Shown here: positions 35,687-46,103 of the stretch, one piece after another | Numbering within the stretch: the stretch's first letter is position 1 | Layout of the letters: every line of letters begins with the position of its first letter | Assembly: GCA_017469645.1 (NCBI GenBank) | Contig: JAFUFY010000005.1 | Location: 62,001 to 126,000, forward strand | DNA from: Campylobacter sp. | GTDB taxonomy: Bacteria; Campylobacterota; Campylobacteria; Campylobacterales; Campylobacteraceae | Direction: 5' to 3' | DNA: 64,000 nucleotides | The notes under the pieces: generated by a model | Told to the model about the DNA's origin: nothing | The model's input: the letters and a program-made list of their open reading frames with translations, nothing else | Database searches by the model: none | Made by a program: the position numbers and the translations under genes

Positions 35687-36832
35687 ATGAGTGTTGAAGA
35701 TATAATTGTCGATTTAAATGAAATCGAAAAAAAAGTTCCTATGGAAGTCAAACTTCTAATCCAAAATCAAAAAAAACTTGATAAATTAAATGTTCTTATT
35801 GTCGGTAAAACTGGTGTCGGGAAAAGCACACTGATAAATACGATTTTTGGACGAAATGTTGTTAGGACTGGTTCAGGCGAACCTGTTACTAAAAAAATCG
35901 TTGAAATTAAAATCAACAAATTTTTTAGTATCTACGACACAAAGGGGCTTGAAATGAGTAATTTTGAAGCTACGCTTGACGATATTAAGAGCTTTATCGA
36001 GCAAAAAGCCCATTCAAGAGATCCTATTCATATAGTTTGGTTTTGTATCGCCGAAAGCAGTAGGCGTTTGGAAGTTAAAGAAAAACGCCTATTTAATATG
36101 ATAAAAGATAAAAATTTACCAATCATAGCCGTTATCACAAAAGCTCAACAAGACAAAGATTACAACGGAGAAAAATTTTCAGATATTGTAAAAGCAAATT
36201 TGGAAATTTCAAGCTCGATTTTGCAACGAGTTAGAGCATTGGAAATCGAAGATGATGACGGTATTATTAAAAAAATCACAGGTATTGATGATTTGATTAC
36301 AAAAACTTTCGAAATTCAGCGCCTTGCTGCCAGTAAAAAGGTTATGTTTGCCAAATTTCAAACTTATAATAAAAATCTTAAAAAATCGGTTGCGCTTGAA
36401 ATCACGCTAAAACACTCAGTCTTAGCAGCCAGTATGACGGCTGAAAATATCGCATTTTCGGATATTGCGCTACTTTTGCCGGTGCAAATGTATATGATAG
36501 AGTATATCACTTCGATTTATAATCTAGAAATTTCAAGGGAAGATATTTTAAAAATTCTCTCTGAATTTGACCGTATTATCGGAGTTGGATTTGAAATAAA
36601 ATCAATCGACGGCGATATTGTACGACTTGCGCCGTTTAATGACTTGCTAACTGACGGGCTTATAAATTCGTCTGTGGCGGCAAAAATGACGAAATTAATC
36701 GGCGAAATTTACACTAGGTATTTGGACGAAAATTTCAATGAAATTTATGAGGGAGAATTCGATCCTGTTTCAAATTTAAATCGCCAAAAGATCAAATATA
36801 TAATCACAAATAAGCTTATAATGGGAGATTAA
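35687..36832 (+). CDS. Orphan GTPase with Era/HflX-type G domain and DUF697-like C-terminus
   Basis: The ATG at 35687 (AAAGGGC upstream) gives 381 residues; an upstream in-frame ATG adds 8. G domain: G1 LIVGKTGVGKSTLI (about 38-50), a Thr in GEPVTKKIVEI, G3 YDTKGLEM, and G4 in AVITKAQQD. The C-terminal region (ALEITLKHSVLAASMTAENIAFSDIALLLPVQMYMIEYITSIY) resembles the DUF697 amphipathic segment found in some membrane-associated bacterial GTPases. No partner gene adjoins; the function is unknown. Confidence 0.78.
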   Translation: MSVEDIIVDLNEIEKKVPMEVKLLIQNQKKLDKLNVLIVGKTGVGKSTLINTIFGRNVVRTGSGEPVTKKIVEIKINKFFSIYDTKGLEMSNFEATLDDIKSFIEQKAHSRDPIHIVWFCIAESSRRLEVKEKRLFNMIKDKNLPIIAVITKAQQDKDYNGEKFSDIVKANLEISSSILQRVRALEIEDDDGIIKKITGIDDLITKTFEIQRLAASKKVMFAKFQTYNKNLKKSVALEITLKHSVLAASMTAENIAFSDIALLLPVQMYMIEYITSIYNLEISREDILKILSEFDRIIGVGFEIKSIDGDIVRLAPFNDLLTDGLINSSVAAKMTKLIGEIYTRYLDENFNEIYEGEFDPVSNLNRQKIKYIITNKLIMGD

Positions 36833-36844
36833 AATCCCATTATA
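36817..36844. terminator. Bidirectional stem-loop covering two convergent stop codons
   Basis: TATAATGGGA (36817-36826) pairs perfectly with TCCCATTATA (36835-36844) around an 8-base loop. It spans the GTPase stop (36830-36832) and the racemase stop (36840-36842). Immediately after, CGCC ATTTT GGCG followed by CATTTTTT forms a second terminator-like hairpin in the plus direction within the racemase 3' end. Confidence 0.7.
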
Positions 36845-37526
36845 ACGCCATTTTGGCGCATTTTTTAGCGTGAATTATCGTAGTGTCAAATACCGGAATT
36901 TCCAAATCATTTTGCGAAATCAAAAGTCCGATTTCTGTGCAACCTAAAATCACACTTTTTGCCCCTAAATTCGCAAGTCTATCGATGATTTTTAAAAATT
37001 TATCTTTTGAAGATGACAAGATTTTTCCTAAACAAAGCTCATTAAAAATGACTGAATTTATAAATTCGATCTCGTCATCATTTGGAATAAAAACTTCTAT
37101 ACCTTGTTCGATTAATTTTTCTTTATAAAAATCCTGCATCATCGTATATTTTGTGCCAAGAAGTATGGTTTTATCGATATTTTGGGCTTTTAGCTCATCA
37201 GCAGTGGCTGTGGCGATGTGCAAAATGGGAATTTGCAAATTCGCACTGATTTGTGGTTCAACCTTGTGCATTGTGTTGGTGCAAATAGCGATAAAATCGG
37301 CTCCTGCGAGTTCTAAATTTTTAGCGACACTGGCTAAAATACGACCAGCTCTCTCCCACTCGCCATTTGCTTGAAGCTCTTCAATTTCAGCAAAATCCAC
37401 ACTATAAAGCAGAATTTTTGCACTATGCAAACCTCCAAGATGAGCTTTTATCTCTTCATTTATGATTTTGTAGTAAGTAGCCGTGCTTTCCCAACTCATT
37501 CCGCCGATTAGTCCGATAGTTTTCAA
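36840..37526 (-). CDS. Aspartate/glutamate racemase family protein
   Basis: PLP-independent amino-acid racemase family (YgeA/aspartate racemase). 228 residues with GLIGGMSWESTATYYKIIN at the N-terminus and both catalytic cysteine segments: ICTNTMHK (about 83) and ILGCTEIGLLI (about 194). The substrate (Asp, Glu or another) cannot be decided. It is not the cell-wall murI type, given the GGMSWEST start. Confidence 0.87.
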   Translation of the reverse strand: MKTIGLIGGMSWESTATYYKIINEEIKAHLGGLHSAKILLYSVDFAEIEELQANGEWERAGRILASVAKNLELAGADFIAICTNTMHKVEPQISANLQIPILHIATATADELKAQNIDKTILLGTKYTMMQDFYKEKLIEQGIEVFIPNDDEIEFINSVIFNELCLGKILSSSKDKFLKIIDRLANLGAKSVILGCTEIGLLISQNDLEIPVFDTTIIHAKKCAKMAL

Positions 37527-37583
37527 AAAAAATCTCCTTGAAAAAATTTAAAATTCAGATGATTTTAACCGAATTTGGTAAAT

Positions 37584-38477
37584 TTAACCCTTTTTCGCTA
37601 GTAAAAATATACACGAAATAATCAAAACAAAGCCAACAAAATCCAAAAACACAAACTGCGTTTTAAGCCAAAAATGTGCAAAAAATGCTGCACTAACTGG
37701 TTCAATCGCTGCGATTAGGCTTGCTTTTGGTGCGCCGATCAATTTCACGCCAATCATATAAAAACTAAATGCTAAAACCGTTCCAAAAAACACAACGCCC
37801 ATGAGTGCTAAAAATCCGCTAAAATCGCTAATACCTTTTAAATTCCAAACTTGCAAAAACAAACCCAAAACTACTCCGCCAAGCACCATACCCCAACCTA
37901 AATTTAGCACAACAGGATATTTTTGATTTAGTTTTTTTGGTGCAAGATTATAAACACAAACACAAACTGCGCTAAGCAAACAAAAAATAAGTGCCTTTTG
38001 ACTAATAACAAGTGAGTCTAAATTTCCGTGCGTAGCTAAAATCACAACACCCAAACTTGCTAAAATCAAAGAGATAAATTCGCTGATTTTTGGCAATCGT
38101 CTTTCATTTACGCATACAATCACTAAAATCATAGCTGGTGCTGTGTATTGGATCACGGTAGCGACTGCGGCATTTGAAAGCTCGATAGAATAAAAATAAA
38201 AATACTGCGTTAGCATTAAACCTAAAAGCGAAAAAGCTAAAAACTGCGGATAAAGCCTTTTGTCTTTAAGCGGTGCAAAAAATCTTTTATCGCGCAAACG
38301 AAATGCACAATAAAAAAGCAAAACACACCCAGCGCAAAAAAGTCGATACGGAACAAGCCAATTTGCACTAACGCCCTTTACTTCGAAAAGATACTGACCG
38401 CAAACTCCGCTAAACCCCCAAAAAATTCCGCCAAGAAGTGTTATGAAAATTCCAAAAATTATACTTTGCGTTTTCAT
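37584..38477 (-). CDS. EamA/DMT-family transporter
   Basis: 297 residues from the ATG at 38477; the frame is open 141 bases further into carB, but that part is charged and unlike a transporter start. Ten predicted helices form the two EamA repeats (GIFWGFSGVCGQYLF...; FSFYMIGVKLIGAPKASLIAAIEPVSAAFFAHFWL). It probably exports or exchanges a small metabolite or amino acid; the substrate is unknown. No clear ribosome site is visible. Confidence 0.85.
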   Translation of the reverse strand: MKTQSIIFGIFITLLGGIFWGFSGVCGQYLFEVKGVSANWLVPYRLFCAGCVLLFYCAFRLRDKRFFAPLKDKRLYPQFLAFSLLGLMLTQYFYFYSIELSNAAVATVIQYTAPAMILVIVCVNERRLPKISEFISLILASLGVVILATHGNLDSLVISQKALIFCLLSAVCVCVYNLAPKKLNQKYPVVLNLGWGMVLGGVVLGLFLQVWNLKGISDFSGFLALMGVVFFGTVLAFSFYMIGVKLIGAPKASLIAAIEPVSAAFFAHFWLKTQFVFLDFVGFVLIISCIFLLAKKG

Positions 38478-38502
38478 ATTAATTGAATTAAATTTATAAA
38501 AT

Positions 38503-38542
38503 TTCGGCAAATTTAGCGTAAATTTCACGCAAATTTGCCGAA
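38503..38542 (-). terminator. Terminator after carB
   Basis: Arm TTCGGCAAATTT-A-GCGT (38503-38519) pairs with ACGCAAATTTGCCGAA (38527-38542) apart from one bulged A. In the carB direction it is followed by ATTTTATAAATTT. It lies 10 bases beyond the carB stop and just ahead of the transporter start. Confidence 0.65.
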
Positions 38543-38551
38543 TTTGTGAGT

Positions 38552-41500
38552 TTATTTTTGACCTAAATACTCTTGCAAACTTTTTACTTCTAGCGCAGAG
38601 CCATCCTGCATAGAGCAAACCGAAAGCGTCGCAGCAAGGGCAGCTTTGACCGTTGTAAAATACGGCAACTTAAATCTTAATACGCTTTGGCGAATTTTAG
38701 CCGCGTCGCTCGAACTTGATTTATTGTCGCTTGTATTTATCACTAACGCAATGTCGCCGTTTTTGAGCCTATCTTCGATATTTGGTCTGCCTTCGCTAAT
38801 CTTATAAACAAATTCGCACTCAACGCCGTTAGCAGTTAAAAGTTTGTGCGTTCCGCTTGTAGCGCAAATTTTAAAGCCGATTTTTGTTAAAGCAGTGGCA
38901 AGTTCGACAGCTCTAAGTTTGTCATGTTCTGCCAAAGACAAAAATACTAGCCCGTCGCTTGGCAAGACATTGTTTGCAGCGATTTGGCTTTTTGCAAAAC
39001 TTTTTGCGAAATTCTCGCCAATGCCCATAACTTCGCCAGTGCTTTTCATCTCAGGTCCTAAAATCAAATCCGCTCCCGTAAGTTTATTGAAAGGAAAAAC
39101 GCTTTCTTTTACGCAGATATGGTTTTTGATTTTTGGTTTTAAAATGCCTTTTTCTTCGCTTAGAACGCCAAATTGATCGTAAAATTTCAAGGCTTCTCTT
39201 AAATTTCCTTGCCACATTACACGCGTTGCGACCTTTGCCATAGGAATTCCCGTCGCTTTGCTTACAAACGGCACGGTCCTAGAAGCGCGAGGATTAACTT
39301 CTATCATATAAAGTTCGTTTTCATAAATGGCAAACTGGATATTCATAAGACCAACAACGCCTAAATTTAATGCAATTTCTTTTGTGTGATGATTTACCAA
39401 ATCTATCATTTCATCGCTTAAACTCATCGGCGGCAAGATACTAGCGCTATCGCCAGAGTGAATTCCTGCTTCTTCGATATGCTCCATAATCGCGCCGATA
39501 TAAACATCTTTTCCGTCGCTTATGGCATCGACATCAAGCTCAACGGCATCAAGCAAAAATTTATCGATTAGCACCGGCGAGTGGTAGCTAACGCTTACGG
39601 CTTCGCTCATATAAGCTTTTAGTTCGGTTTCATTATGCACTCTTCTCATAGCTCTACCGCCAAGCACATAGCTAGGACGAACGAGAACCGGATAGCCGAT
39701 GATTGCCGCTTTTTCTATCGCTTCGGCTTCGCTTATAGCTGTGTCGTTTTTAGGCTGTTTTACGCCGATTTTATTTATAAATTCGCTAAATTTCTTTCTA
39801 TCTTCTGCCATATCGATTGTTCTAGCACTGGTTCCTATGATTTTAGCTCCGATTATATTTAATCTTTTTGCAAATTTAAGCGGAGTTTGACCGCCAAAAT
39901 GCACGATTACACCGTCAGGCTTTTCTGCTTCGATTACGCTTCTAACATGCTCGAAATCAATAGGTTCAAAATACAAAATATCGCTAGTGTCATAATCAGT
40001 AGAAACCGTTTCAGGGTTGCAATTATACATAATGGTTGTAATACCCATATCTTTTAACGCATAACTTGCATGAACACAACAATAATCAAACTCAATGCCC
40101 TGTCCTATGCGGTTTGGTCCGCCGCCGATTATTAGAACTTTTTTATTTGAGCTATCAACCACTCTGCTTGGAATCCCAGCCGTTATATTTGTGCTAGAAT
40201 ACAAATATGGCGTAAGCGCCTTAAATTCTCCCGCACAGGTATCGACTTCGTTATATTCAAGAGTGATATTTTGTTTAGTTCTAGCAAAATAAATATCATT
40301 TTGCGTTAGTTCAACATTATCTGTTTTATTTATCAAATACGCTATCATACGATCTGAAAAGCCCATAGTTTTGGCTTGTCTAAGCAATTCAGGGTTATTT
40401 ATAATATCCATATCGATTTTGCTTTCAAATTCGACGATTTCGTGAATTTGGCGTAAAAACCAAGGGTCAATTTTTGTAAATTCAAAGACTTCATCAAGCG
40501 AAAAACCGTTTCTAAAAGCTTGTGCTACATATAAAATTCTAGCTTCCTGTGCGTTTCTAAGCCCAAAAATCAAATCATCTTTGCTTAAATTTAGCTCGAT
40601 AAAGCCGTAAAAACTCTTTTCCATAGAGCAAAGTGCTTTTTGGATACTCTCTTTGAAACTGCGACCTATCGCCATTACCTCGCCGATACTTTTCATCGCC
40701 GTGCCAAGATATGGGTTTGATCCCGGGAATTTTTCAAAGGCAAAACGCGGAATTTTTGTAACGATATAATCAATCACAGGCTCAAAACTTGCAGGAGTGC
40801 CTGTGATGTCGTTTTTGATTTCATCTAGGCTAAATCCCACAGCTAACATAGTAGCGACTTTGGCTATCGGATAGCCTGTGGCCTTGCTAGCTAGGGCTGA
40901 GCTACGGCTGACGCGCGGATTCATTTCTATTACTATCATGCGACCGGTATTTGGATTTATGGCAAATTGCACATTGCTTCCGCCTGTATCGACGCCGATT
41001 TCACGCAAAATCGCAAAACTCGCATCACGCATTCGTTGATACTCTTTATCTGTAAGAGTTAGAGCCGGTGCAATCGTAATGCTATCGCCCGTATGAACGC
41101 CCATAGGATCAAGATTTTCGATAGAGCAGACAATAATGCAGTTATCTTTATTATCTCTGATAACTTCCATTTCATACTCTTTCCAGCCAAGCAAACTCTC
41201 TTCAATCAAAATTTCGTGAATCGGACTTATATCAATGCCGTTTTGTGCGATTTCTTTAAATTCATCGATATTATATGCTACGCCAGAACCTGCTCCGCCT
41301 AGTGTATAACTAGCGCGAATTATCAAAGGAAAGCCGATTTCACTAGCAGCGCTCATCGCTTCTTCGATATTATAAGCATATTTTGATTTTGGTAAATCCA
41401 TGCCGATTTTTATCATCGCTTCTTTAAACGCTACTCTATCTTCGCCTTTTTTGATAGCCACTGGCTTAGCGCCTAAAAATTTAACATCACCTAGTTTTCC

Positions 41501-41815
41501 GCTTTCATAAACTTCCATTGCTACATTGAGTGCAACCTGTCCGCCCATAGTAGGAAGTATCGCATCAACTCGCTCTTTTTCGATGATACGCAAAATGCTC
41601 TCTTTTGTTATCGGTTCGATATATGTCGCATCGGCAAAATCAGGGTCTGTCATAATGGTAGCTGGGTTTGAATTTATTAAAACCACACGATACCCTAAAT
41701 TTTTAAGCGTTTTAGCGGCTTGTGTTCCACTATAATCGAATTCACACGCTTGACCGATGACGATAGGACCAGAACCTATCAACAAAATTGTATTTATATC
41801 GCTTCTTTTTGGCAT
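38552..41815 (-). CDS. carB: Carbamoyl-phosphate synthase large subunit
   Basis: Makes carbamoyl phosphate for arginine and pyrimidines with CarA (not in window). 1087 residues, full length. Order: N-terminal carboxyphosphate half ([28 protein letters not shown]-grasp with [11 protein letters not shown] and [23 protein letters not shown]), an oligomerisation region, the second ATP-grasp half ([52 protein letters not shown]), and a C-terminal MGS-like allosteric domain ([13 protein letters not shown]). It overlaps the mreC stop by one base. Confidence 0.97.
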   Translation of the reverse strand: MPKRSDINTILLIGSGPIVIGQACEFDYSGTQAAKTLKNLGYRVVLINSNPATIMTDPDFADATYIEPITKESILRIIEKERVDAILPTMGGQVALNVAMEVYESGKLGDVKFLGAKPVAIKKGEDRVAFKEAMIKIGMDLPKSKYAYNIEEAMSAASEIGFPLIIRASYTLGGAGSGVAYNIDEFKEIAQNGIDISPIHEILIEESLLGWKEYEMEVIRDNKDNCIIVCSIENLDPMGVHTGDSITIAPALTLTDKEYQRMRDASFAILREIGVDTGGSNVQFAINPNTGRMIVIEMNPRVSRSSALASKATGYPIAKVATMLAVGFSLDEIKNDITGTPASFEPVIDYIVTKIPRFAFEKFPGSNPYLGTAMKSIGEVMAIGRSFKESIQKALCSMEKSFYGFIELNLSKDDLIFGLRNAQEARILYVAQAFRNGFSLDEVFEFTKIDPWFLRQIHEIVEFESKIDMDIINNPELLRQAKTMGFSDRMIAYLINKTDNVELTQNDIYFARTKQNITLEYNEVDTCAGEFKALTPYLYSSTNITAGIPSRVVDSSNKKVLIIGGGPNRIGQGIEFDYCCVHASYALKDMGITTIMYNCNPETVSTDYDTSDILYFEPIDFEHVRSVIEAEKPDGVIVHFGGQTPLKFAKRLNIIGAKIIGTSARTIDMAEDRKKFSEFINKIGVKQPKNDTAISEAEAIEKAAIIGYPVLVRPSYVLGGRAMRRVHNETELKAYMSEAVSVSYHSPVLIDKFLLDAVELDVDAISDGKDVYIGAIMEHIEEAGIHSGDSASILPPMSLSDEMIDLVNHHTKEIALNLGVVGLMNIQFAIYENELYMIEVNPRASRTVPFVSKATGIPMAKVATRVMWQGNLREALKFYDQFGVLSEEKGILKPKIKNHICVKESVFPFNKLTGADLILGPEMKSTGEVMGIGENFAKSFAKSQIAANNVLPSDGLVFLSLAEHDKLRAVELATALTKIGFKICATSGTHKLLTANGVECEFVYKISEGRPNIEDRLKNGDIALVINTSDNKSSSSDAAKIRQSVLRFKLPYFTTVKAALAATLSVCSMQDGSALEVKSLQEYLGQK

Positions 41816-42564
41816 TATTTATCCTTTGTAACAACATACAAAAATGTCGGCATACTCTGCCCTGCATACGGCTCAACGACGGCACTTTTGTATAGCTGTT
41901 CGTCTTTTATCTCTTTTACTTTTCCAACCGGCACTCCTGCGAAAAATACGCCATCAAGCCCACTAGTAAAGACCTCATCTCCTACTTTTGGCTCTAACCA
42001 TTGTGGTATAAATTTAACACTTATACCATTTGAATTTCCGTTTGCAAGTCCGGGAATTTTATTTTCTCCTACAAAAACAGAAAAAGCGCTTTTTTCATCC
42101 CTTTGCAAAATCGCTAAGGGCTTATTATCTTTATTTAACAAAATTCCAGCCGTGTTTCCTTCGCTAATAAGCCCATAGACTTTATCTTGCTTAAATTCGG
42201 GAAATTCGACCCAAAATTTATTGTAATCGCTCGTTTGGGCGTAGCTTAAAATTTTTACAAGTCTTACATCGGGAGCAAATTTAGATGAATTTTTATCTAT
42301 TAAAATTTGATTTAACTCCCAAGCAAAAGTTGAGAGCAAAGCGGCGGATTTTTCTAATTCTTTGTTTTGCTCTCTTAAAATTTTTATCTCTTCGGCTTGT
42401 CTAAAATGCTCGTTCATCGTATTTTTTATAAAAGTGGTTGTTTCGTAATATTTATTTATAACAAAACCGGAAAATTCAACCACGCTACCTCTTATCTGCG
42501 ATCCAAAAACAAGCGATAAAATAACAAAAACTACGGCTAAAAAAAGCGGTTTTATATTAGTCAT
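41815..42564 (-). CDS. mreC: Cell-shape protein MreC
   Basis: Periplasmic scaffold linking MreB to cell-wall synthesis. 249 residues: an N-terminal membrane anchor (about 4-22), a coiled-coil (about 45-90; [24 protein letters not shown]), then two beta domains ([37 protein letters not shown]). It overlaps mreB by 8 bases and carB by 1. No mreD follows; carB takes that place. Confidence 0.93.
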   Translation of the reverse strand: MTNIKPLFLAVVFVILSLVFGSQIRGSVVEFSGFVINKYYETTTFIKNTMNEHFRQAEEIKILREQNKELEKSAALLSTFAWELNQILIDKNSSKFAPDVRLVKILSYAQTSDYNKFWVEFPEFKQDKVYGLISEGNTAGILLNKDNKPLAILQRDEKSAFSVFVGENKIPGLANGNSNGISVKFIPQWLEPKVGDEVFTSGLDGVFFAGVPVGKVKEIKDEQLYKSAVVEPYAGQSMPTFLYVVTKDK

Positions 42565-43591
42565 TTATTAGTTGTTTTAAATAACCAATTTCTTCAAGCG
42601 CCTTGCCCGTTCCTTTTGCGACTGCTAAAAGTGGCTCATCTGCAACAAAAACAGGAAGCTTAACAACATCACTTAGATATTTATCAATTCCACGGATTAA
42701 AGCCCCACCGCCTGTTAGCACAACGCCGTTTTCGACGATGTCGGCTGCAAGATCAGGTGGCATCATTTCTAATACTGTTTTTAAGGCATCGGCTATCTCT
42801 TTTAAAGGCTCTCTCATGGCTTCTCTAACATCTTCGCTAGTTATGTCGATTCTGCTTAAAAGACCGCGCACTTGATCGCGTCCTTTTACGCTCATTTCAA
42901 GCTCTTTTGGAAGTTGGATTGCTGTTCCAATTTTGATTTTTATCTCTTCTCCTAATCTTTCACCGATAAGCAAGTTATATTTTTCTTTTACATAATTTAC
43001 AATGCTACTATCGATTTTATCACCTGCTGTTCTAACAGATTTTGAAATAACAAGTCCCCCAAGAGAAATAACACCGATTTCGGTAGTTCCGCCGCCAATA
43101 TCAACCACAAGCGATCCTTTTGGCTCTTTTATAGGAAGTCCAGCCCCAATAGCTGCCGCCATAGGCTCTTCTATCAAGAAAACTTCTCTTGCACCTGCTA
43201 TCATCGCACTTTCTCTAACGGCTTTTCTCTCAACTTGTGTAAGTCCGTAAGGAACAGAAATGATAATGCGTGGGCTAATAAAAAATTTGCGTTTATGCGT
43301 TTTTTCAATAAAATATCTTATCATTTTTTCAGTCATATCAAAATCTGCTATAACTCCGTCTTTCATAGGACGAATAGCTTCTATATCGCCCGGAGTTTTT
43401 CCCACCATTTCTTTTGCTTCATGACCAACTGCTAAAATTCGTTGTTTGCCGTATTTTTCGTTTTGCACAGCTACAACGCTTGGTTCGTTAATGATAATAC
43501 CTTTATCCTTGACCAATACCAAAGTATTAGCCGTTCCCAAGTCTATCCCCATATCGCTTGAAAATAGTCCTAAAACTGAATCTAACAACAT
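42557..43591 (-). CDS. mreB: Rod-shape-determining actin homologue MreB
   Basis: Actin-like filament protein that directs lateral wall growth. 344 residues: phosphate 1 loop MGIDLGTANTLVLV, GHEAKEMVGKTPGDIEAIRPMKDGVIADF, phosphate 2 VVDIGGGTTEIGVISLGG, and adenosine loop VENGVVLTGGGALIRGIDKYL. It lies 12 bases after clpX and overlaps mreC. Its presence implies a rod-shaped or curved-rod cell. Confidence 0.97.
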   Translation of the reverse strand: MLLDSVLGLFSSDMGIDLGTANTLVLVKDKGIIINEPSVVAVQNEKYGKQRILAVGHEAKEMVGKTPGDIEAIRPMKDGVIADFDMTEKMIRYFIEKTHKRKFFISPRIIISVPYGLTQVERKAVRESAMIAGAREVFLIEEPMAAAIGAGLPIKEPKGSLVVDIGGGTTEIGVISLGGLVISKSVRTAGDKIDSSIVNYVKEKYNLLIGERLGEEIKIKIGTAIQLPKELEMSVKGRDQVRGLLSRIDITSEDVREAMREPLKEIADALKTVLEMMPPDLAADIVENGVVLTGGGALIRGIDKYLSDVVKLPVFVADEPLLAVAKGTGKALEEIGYLKQLIND

Positions 43592-43603
43592 TTTTTTCCT
43601 TTA

Positions 43604-44839
43604 TTAAGCACTTAGTTTTACTAAAATCGGTTTTGCCGTCTTTAAAACGACATCTTTTGAGATTATGACATCATAACCTGCAAGTTCAGGCAACTCAAAC
43701 ATAATATCTGTCATAATATCTTCCATTATGCTTCGTAAGCCCCTGGCTCCTGTTTTGCGTTTTATCGCTAAATTCGCAACTGCTTTTAAAGCTTCATCAT
43801 CAAATTTCAAATTCACGCCATCAATCGCAAAAAGTTTTTGATATTGTTTTAAAATAGCATTTTTAGGTTCTGTTAAAATTTTAACCATACTTGCTTCATC
43901 AATTGCTTCAAGAGTTGCCGTTACATGAAGTCTGCCGATGAGTTCAGGTATCAAACCATAATGAACCAAATCATCAGGCTCAACCATAAAAAGCAAATTC
44001 TCATTTTCTTTTTTGCTTCGTTTTTCTTGCCCAAAACCAAGAACATTTTTGCCGATTCTATGGGCAATAATCTCATTTAATCCGTCAAACGCACCGCCAC
44101 AAACGAACAAAATATTTGTCGTATCGATTTGTATAAAATCTTGGTTTGGGTGTTTTCTACCGCCTTTTGGCGGGATATTAACTACGCTTCCTTCGATGAT
44201 TTTAAGAAGTGCTTGTTGAACGCCTTCGCCACTGACATCACGCGTGATTGATCGATTTTCGCTCATGCGTGAAATTTTATCGATTTCATCGACAAAAACG
44301 ATTCCTCTCTCTGCCTTTTTAACATCGCCACCTGCTGCTTGAAGTAGGCGCGTAAGGATATTTTCCACATCTTCGCCGACATATCCAGCTTCTGTTAGGC
44401 TTGTTGCATCGCTAATAGCAATCGGAACATCTAAAAATCTTGCCAAAGTCTGTGCCATAAGCGTTTTTCCGCTTCCTGTTGGTCCGATTAGCAAGATATT
44501 TGATTTTGCGATTTCTGTATCATCATCTTTGATTTCATTTTGCTTAAAAATTCTTTTGTAGTGGTTATAAACGCCAACGCTAAAAGCTTTTTTGGCTCTT
44601 TCTTGCCCGATGACATAGTTATTTAAAACTTCCATTAGTTTTTTTGGTTTTATATCATCATAATTTATTTCGCTTATATTTTCTTTTTGCGTTAAATTTT
44701 CTGCATTTTCTCCGCCGTGAAGCACTTCATAAGCTGCATCTACGCAGTATTCGCAGATGAAAGAATTCTCTTTTTCATTAGGAAAAATTCGTCTTCCGTC
44801 TTTACTTGAAACATTACAAAAACTGCAAATTTTTTCCAT
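43604..44839 (-). CDS. clpX: ATP-dependent Clp protease ATP-binding subunit ClpX
   Basis: AAA+ unfoldase feeding ClpP. 411 residues: N-terminal zinc domain (C5xxC8 and C29xxC32), Walker [19 protein letters not shown] (about 113-130), Walker [11 protein letters not shown], sensor segments, and [24 protein letters not shown]. The pore-loop GYVGEDVE and the [10 protein letters not shown] region that contacts ClpP are present. It overlaps the lpxA stop by one base (TAATG). Confidence 0.97.
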   Translation of the reverse strand: MEKICSFCNVSSKDGRRIFPNEKENSFICEYCVDAAYEVLHGGENAENLTQKENISEINYDDIKPKKLMEVLNNYVIGQERAKKAFSVGVYNHYKRIFKQNEIKDDDTEIAKSNILLIGPTGSGKTLMAQTLARFLDVPIAISDATSLTEAGYVGEDVENILTRLLQAAGGDVKKAERGIVFVDEIDKISRMSENRSITRDVSGEGVQQALLKIIEGSVVNIPPKGGRKHPNQDFIQIDTTNILFVCGGAFDGLNEIIAHRIGKNVLGFGQEKRSKKENENLLFMVEPDDLVHYGLIPELIGRLHVTATLEAIDEASMVKILTEPKNAILKQYQKLFAIDGVNLKFDDEALKAVANLAIKRKTGARGLRSIMEDIMTDIMFELPELAGYDVIISKDVVLKTAKPILVKLSA

Positions 44840-45627
44840 TATTCTCTACCTTTATTTAGCGGAATTCCCCGTTTTGTATTTAGTATAAATTCGCACATTT
44901 TTCGGACATTTTCATCTTTTGTTTCATTAAGCAAAACACCTGCTTGATACTTCAAATCCCCGCCAGTATTAAACAAAAATTTATAAGCTTTATTTATGAT
45001 CTCAACCTGCTCTCTATCAAATCTACGGCGAAGTCCTGTTAAATTTAATCCCCTAATATAAGCGCGATTGCCTTCTGCTAGACAAAACGGCACCACATCT
45101 TGATTTAAAGCACTAGCTCCTGCTATCATGCAGCTTTCGCCGATTTTGACAAATTGATGAACAGGTGTTAGTCCGCCAATAACCGCATAATCGCCCATTT
45201 GGACATGTCCTGCTAGTGTAGCGCAATTTGCCATAATGATATTATCTCCCAAGATACAATCATGCGCTATGTGACAATATGACATCATAAAAAGATTATC
45301 GCCTATGTGCGTGTAACCATCGCCCTTGTGAGAGCCTGAGCTAATAGTTGTGAATTCGTGGATTGTAGCATTTTTGCCGATTATAAGCCCTGTTTTTTCG
45401 CCGATCTCAAAGCTCATATCTTGCGGAATTTCGCCGACAATCGCATAAGAAAAAATTTTACTATTATCGCCGATTGTTGTATCACCGATAATCCTTGCGC
45501 CTTGTTTGACTACGACATTATTGCCTATTTTAGCGTCTTTTGAAACGAAAGCGTAAGCTTCGACTACGCAATCTTCACCTAAAATCGCTCCGTCTTCGAC
45601 AATCGCCGTTTTGTGAATTTGTTTCAT
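44839..45627 (-). CDS. lpxA: UDP-N-acetylglucosamine acyltransferase
   Basis: First step of lipid A synthesis. 262 residues: a left-handed beta-helix of hexapeptide repeats ([25 protein letters not shown]...; [40 protein letters not shown] with the catalytic His), and a C-terminal helical domain ([25 protein letters not shown]). Directly abuts fabZ; the order fabZ-lpxA is classic. Confidence 0.96.
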   Translation of the reverse strand: MKQIHKTAIVEDGAILGEDCVVEAYAFVSKDAKIGNNVVVKQGARIIGDTTIGDNSKIFSYAIVGEIPQDMSFEIGEKTGLIIGKNATIHEFTTISSGSHKGDGYTHIGDNLFMMSYCHIAHDCILGDNIIMANCATLAGHVQMGDYAVIGGLTPVHQFVKIGESCMIAGASALNQDVVPFCLAEGNRAYIRGLNLTGLRRRFDREQVEIINKAYKFLFNTGGDLKYQAGVLLNETKDENVRKMCEFILNTKRGIPLNKGRE

Positions 45628-46065
45628 TTATCTATCCATTATCATCGCTTGAAGTTCAGCTTCTGTGGCTAAAACGCCGTCGATATAGGCTTCGCCTTTA
45701 AGCACCCAAATTCTACCTTTGTGTTTGATAACACTGATTTTGTATTCTAGTTTGTCTCCGGGACGGACAGGTTTTCTAAATTTAGCCTTATCGATACTCA
45801 TAAAATAAACAACTTTATCGCTCAAATCATCGTCTGGCATACTCTTAAATGCCAAAACGCCGCCTGCTTGTGCCATACCTTCGATAATCATAACGCCCGG
45901 ATAAATCGGGTGTCCCGGAAAGTGTCCTTGAAAAATTTGTTCGCCGTAGGTTACATTTTTGTAAGCCGTTAAACTCTCGCCTACCTTTAAATCCGTAACC
46001 CTATCAATCAATAAAAAAGGGTATCTGTGTGGTAAAATGTTTAAAATTTCGTTAATGTCAATCAT
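45628..46065 (-). CDS. fabZ: 3-hydroxyacyl-ACP dehydratase FabZ
   Basis: Hot-dog-fold dehydratase of fatty acid elongation. 145 residues: [50 protein letters not shown] with the catalytic His and Glu, and [15 protein letters not shown]. First gene of the fabZ-lpxA-clpX-mreB-mreC-carB series, an arrangement conserved in Campylobacter. Confidence 0.96.
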   Translation of the reverse strand: MIDINEILNILPHRYPFLLIDRVTDLKVGESLTAYKNVTYGEQIFQGHFPGHPIYPGVMIIEGMAQAGGVLAFKSMPDDDLSDKVVYFMSIDKAKFRKPVRPGDKLEYKISVIKHKGRIWVLKGEAYIDGVLATEAELQAMIMDR

Positions 46066-46103
46066 CGCTATCCTTTGATTATTTTAAAAATCTTGCAATT
46101 TTA

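Noticed and set aside
38844-39176. 110-codon plus-strand frame inside carB
   Set aside because: carB is a full-length conserved gene on the other strand; the frame has no support of its own.
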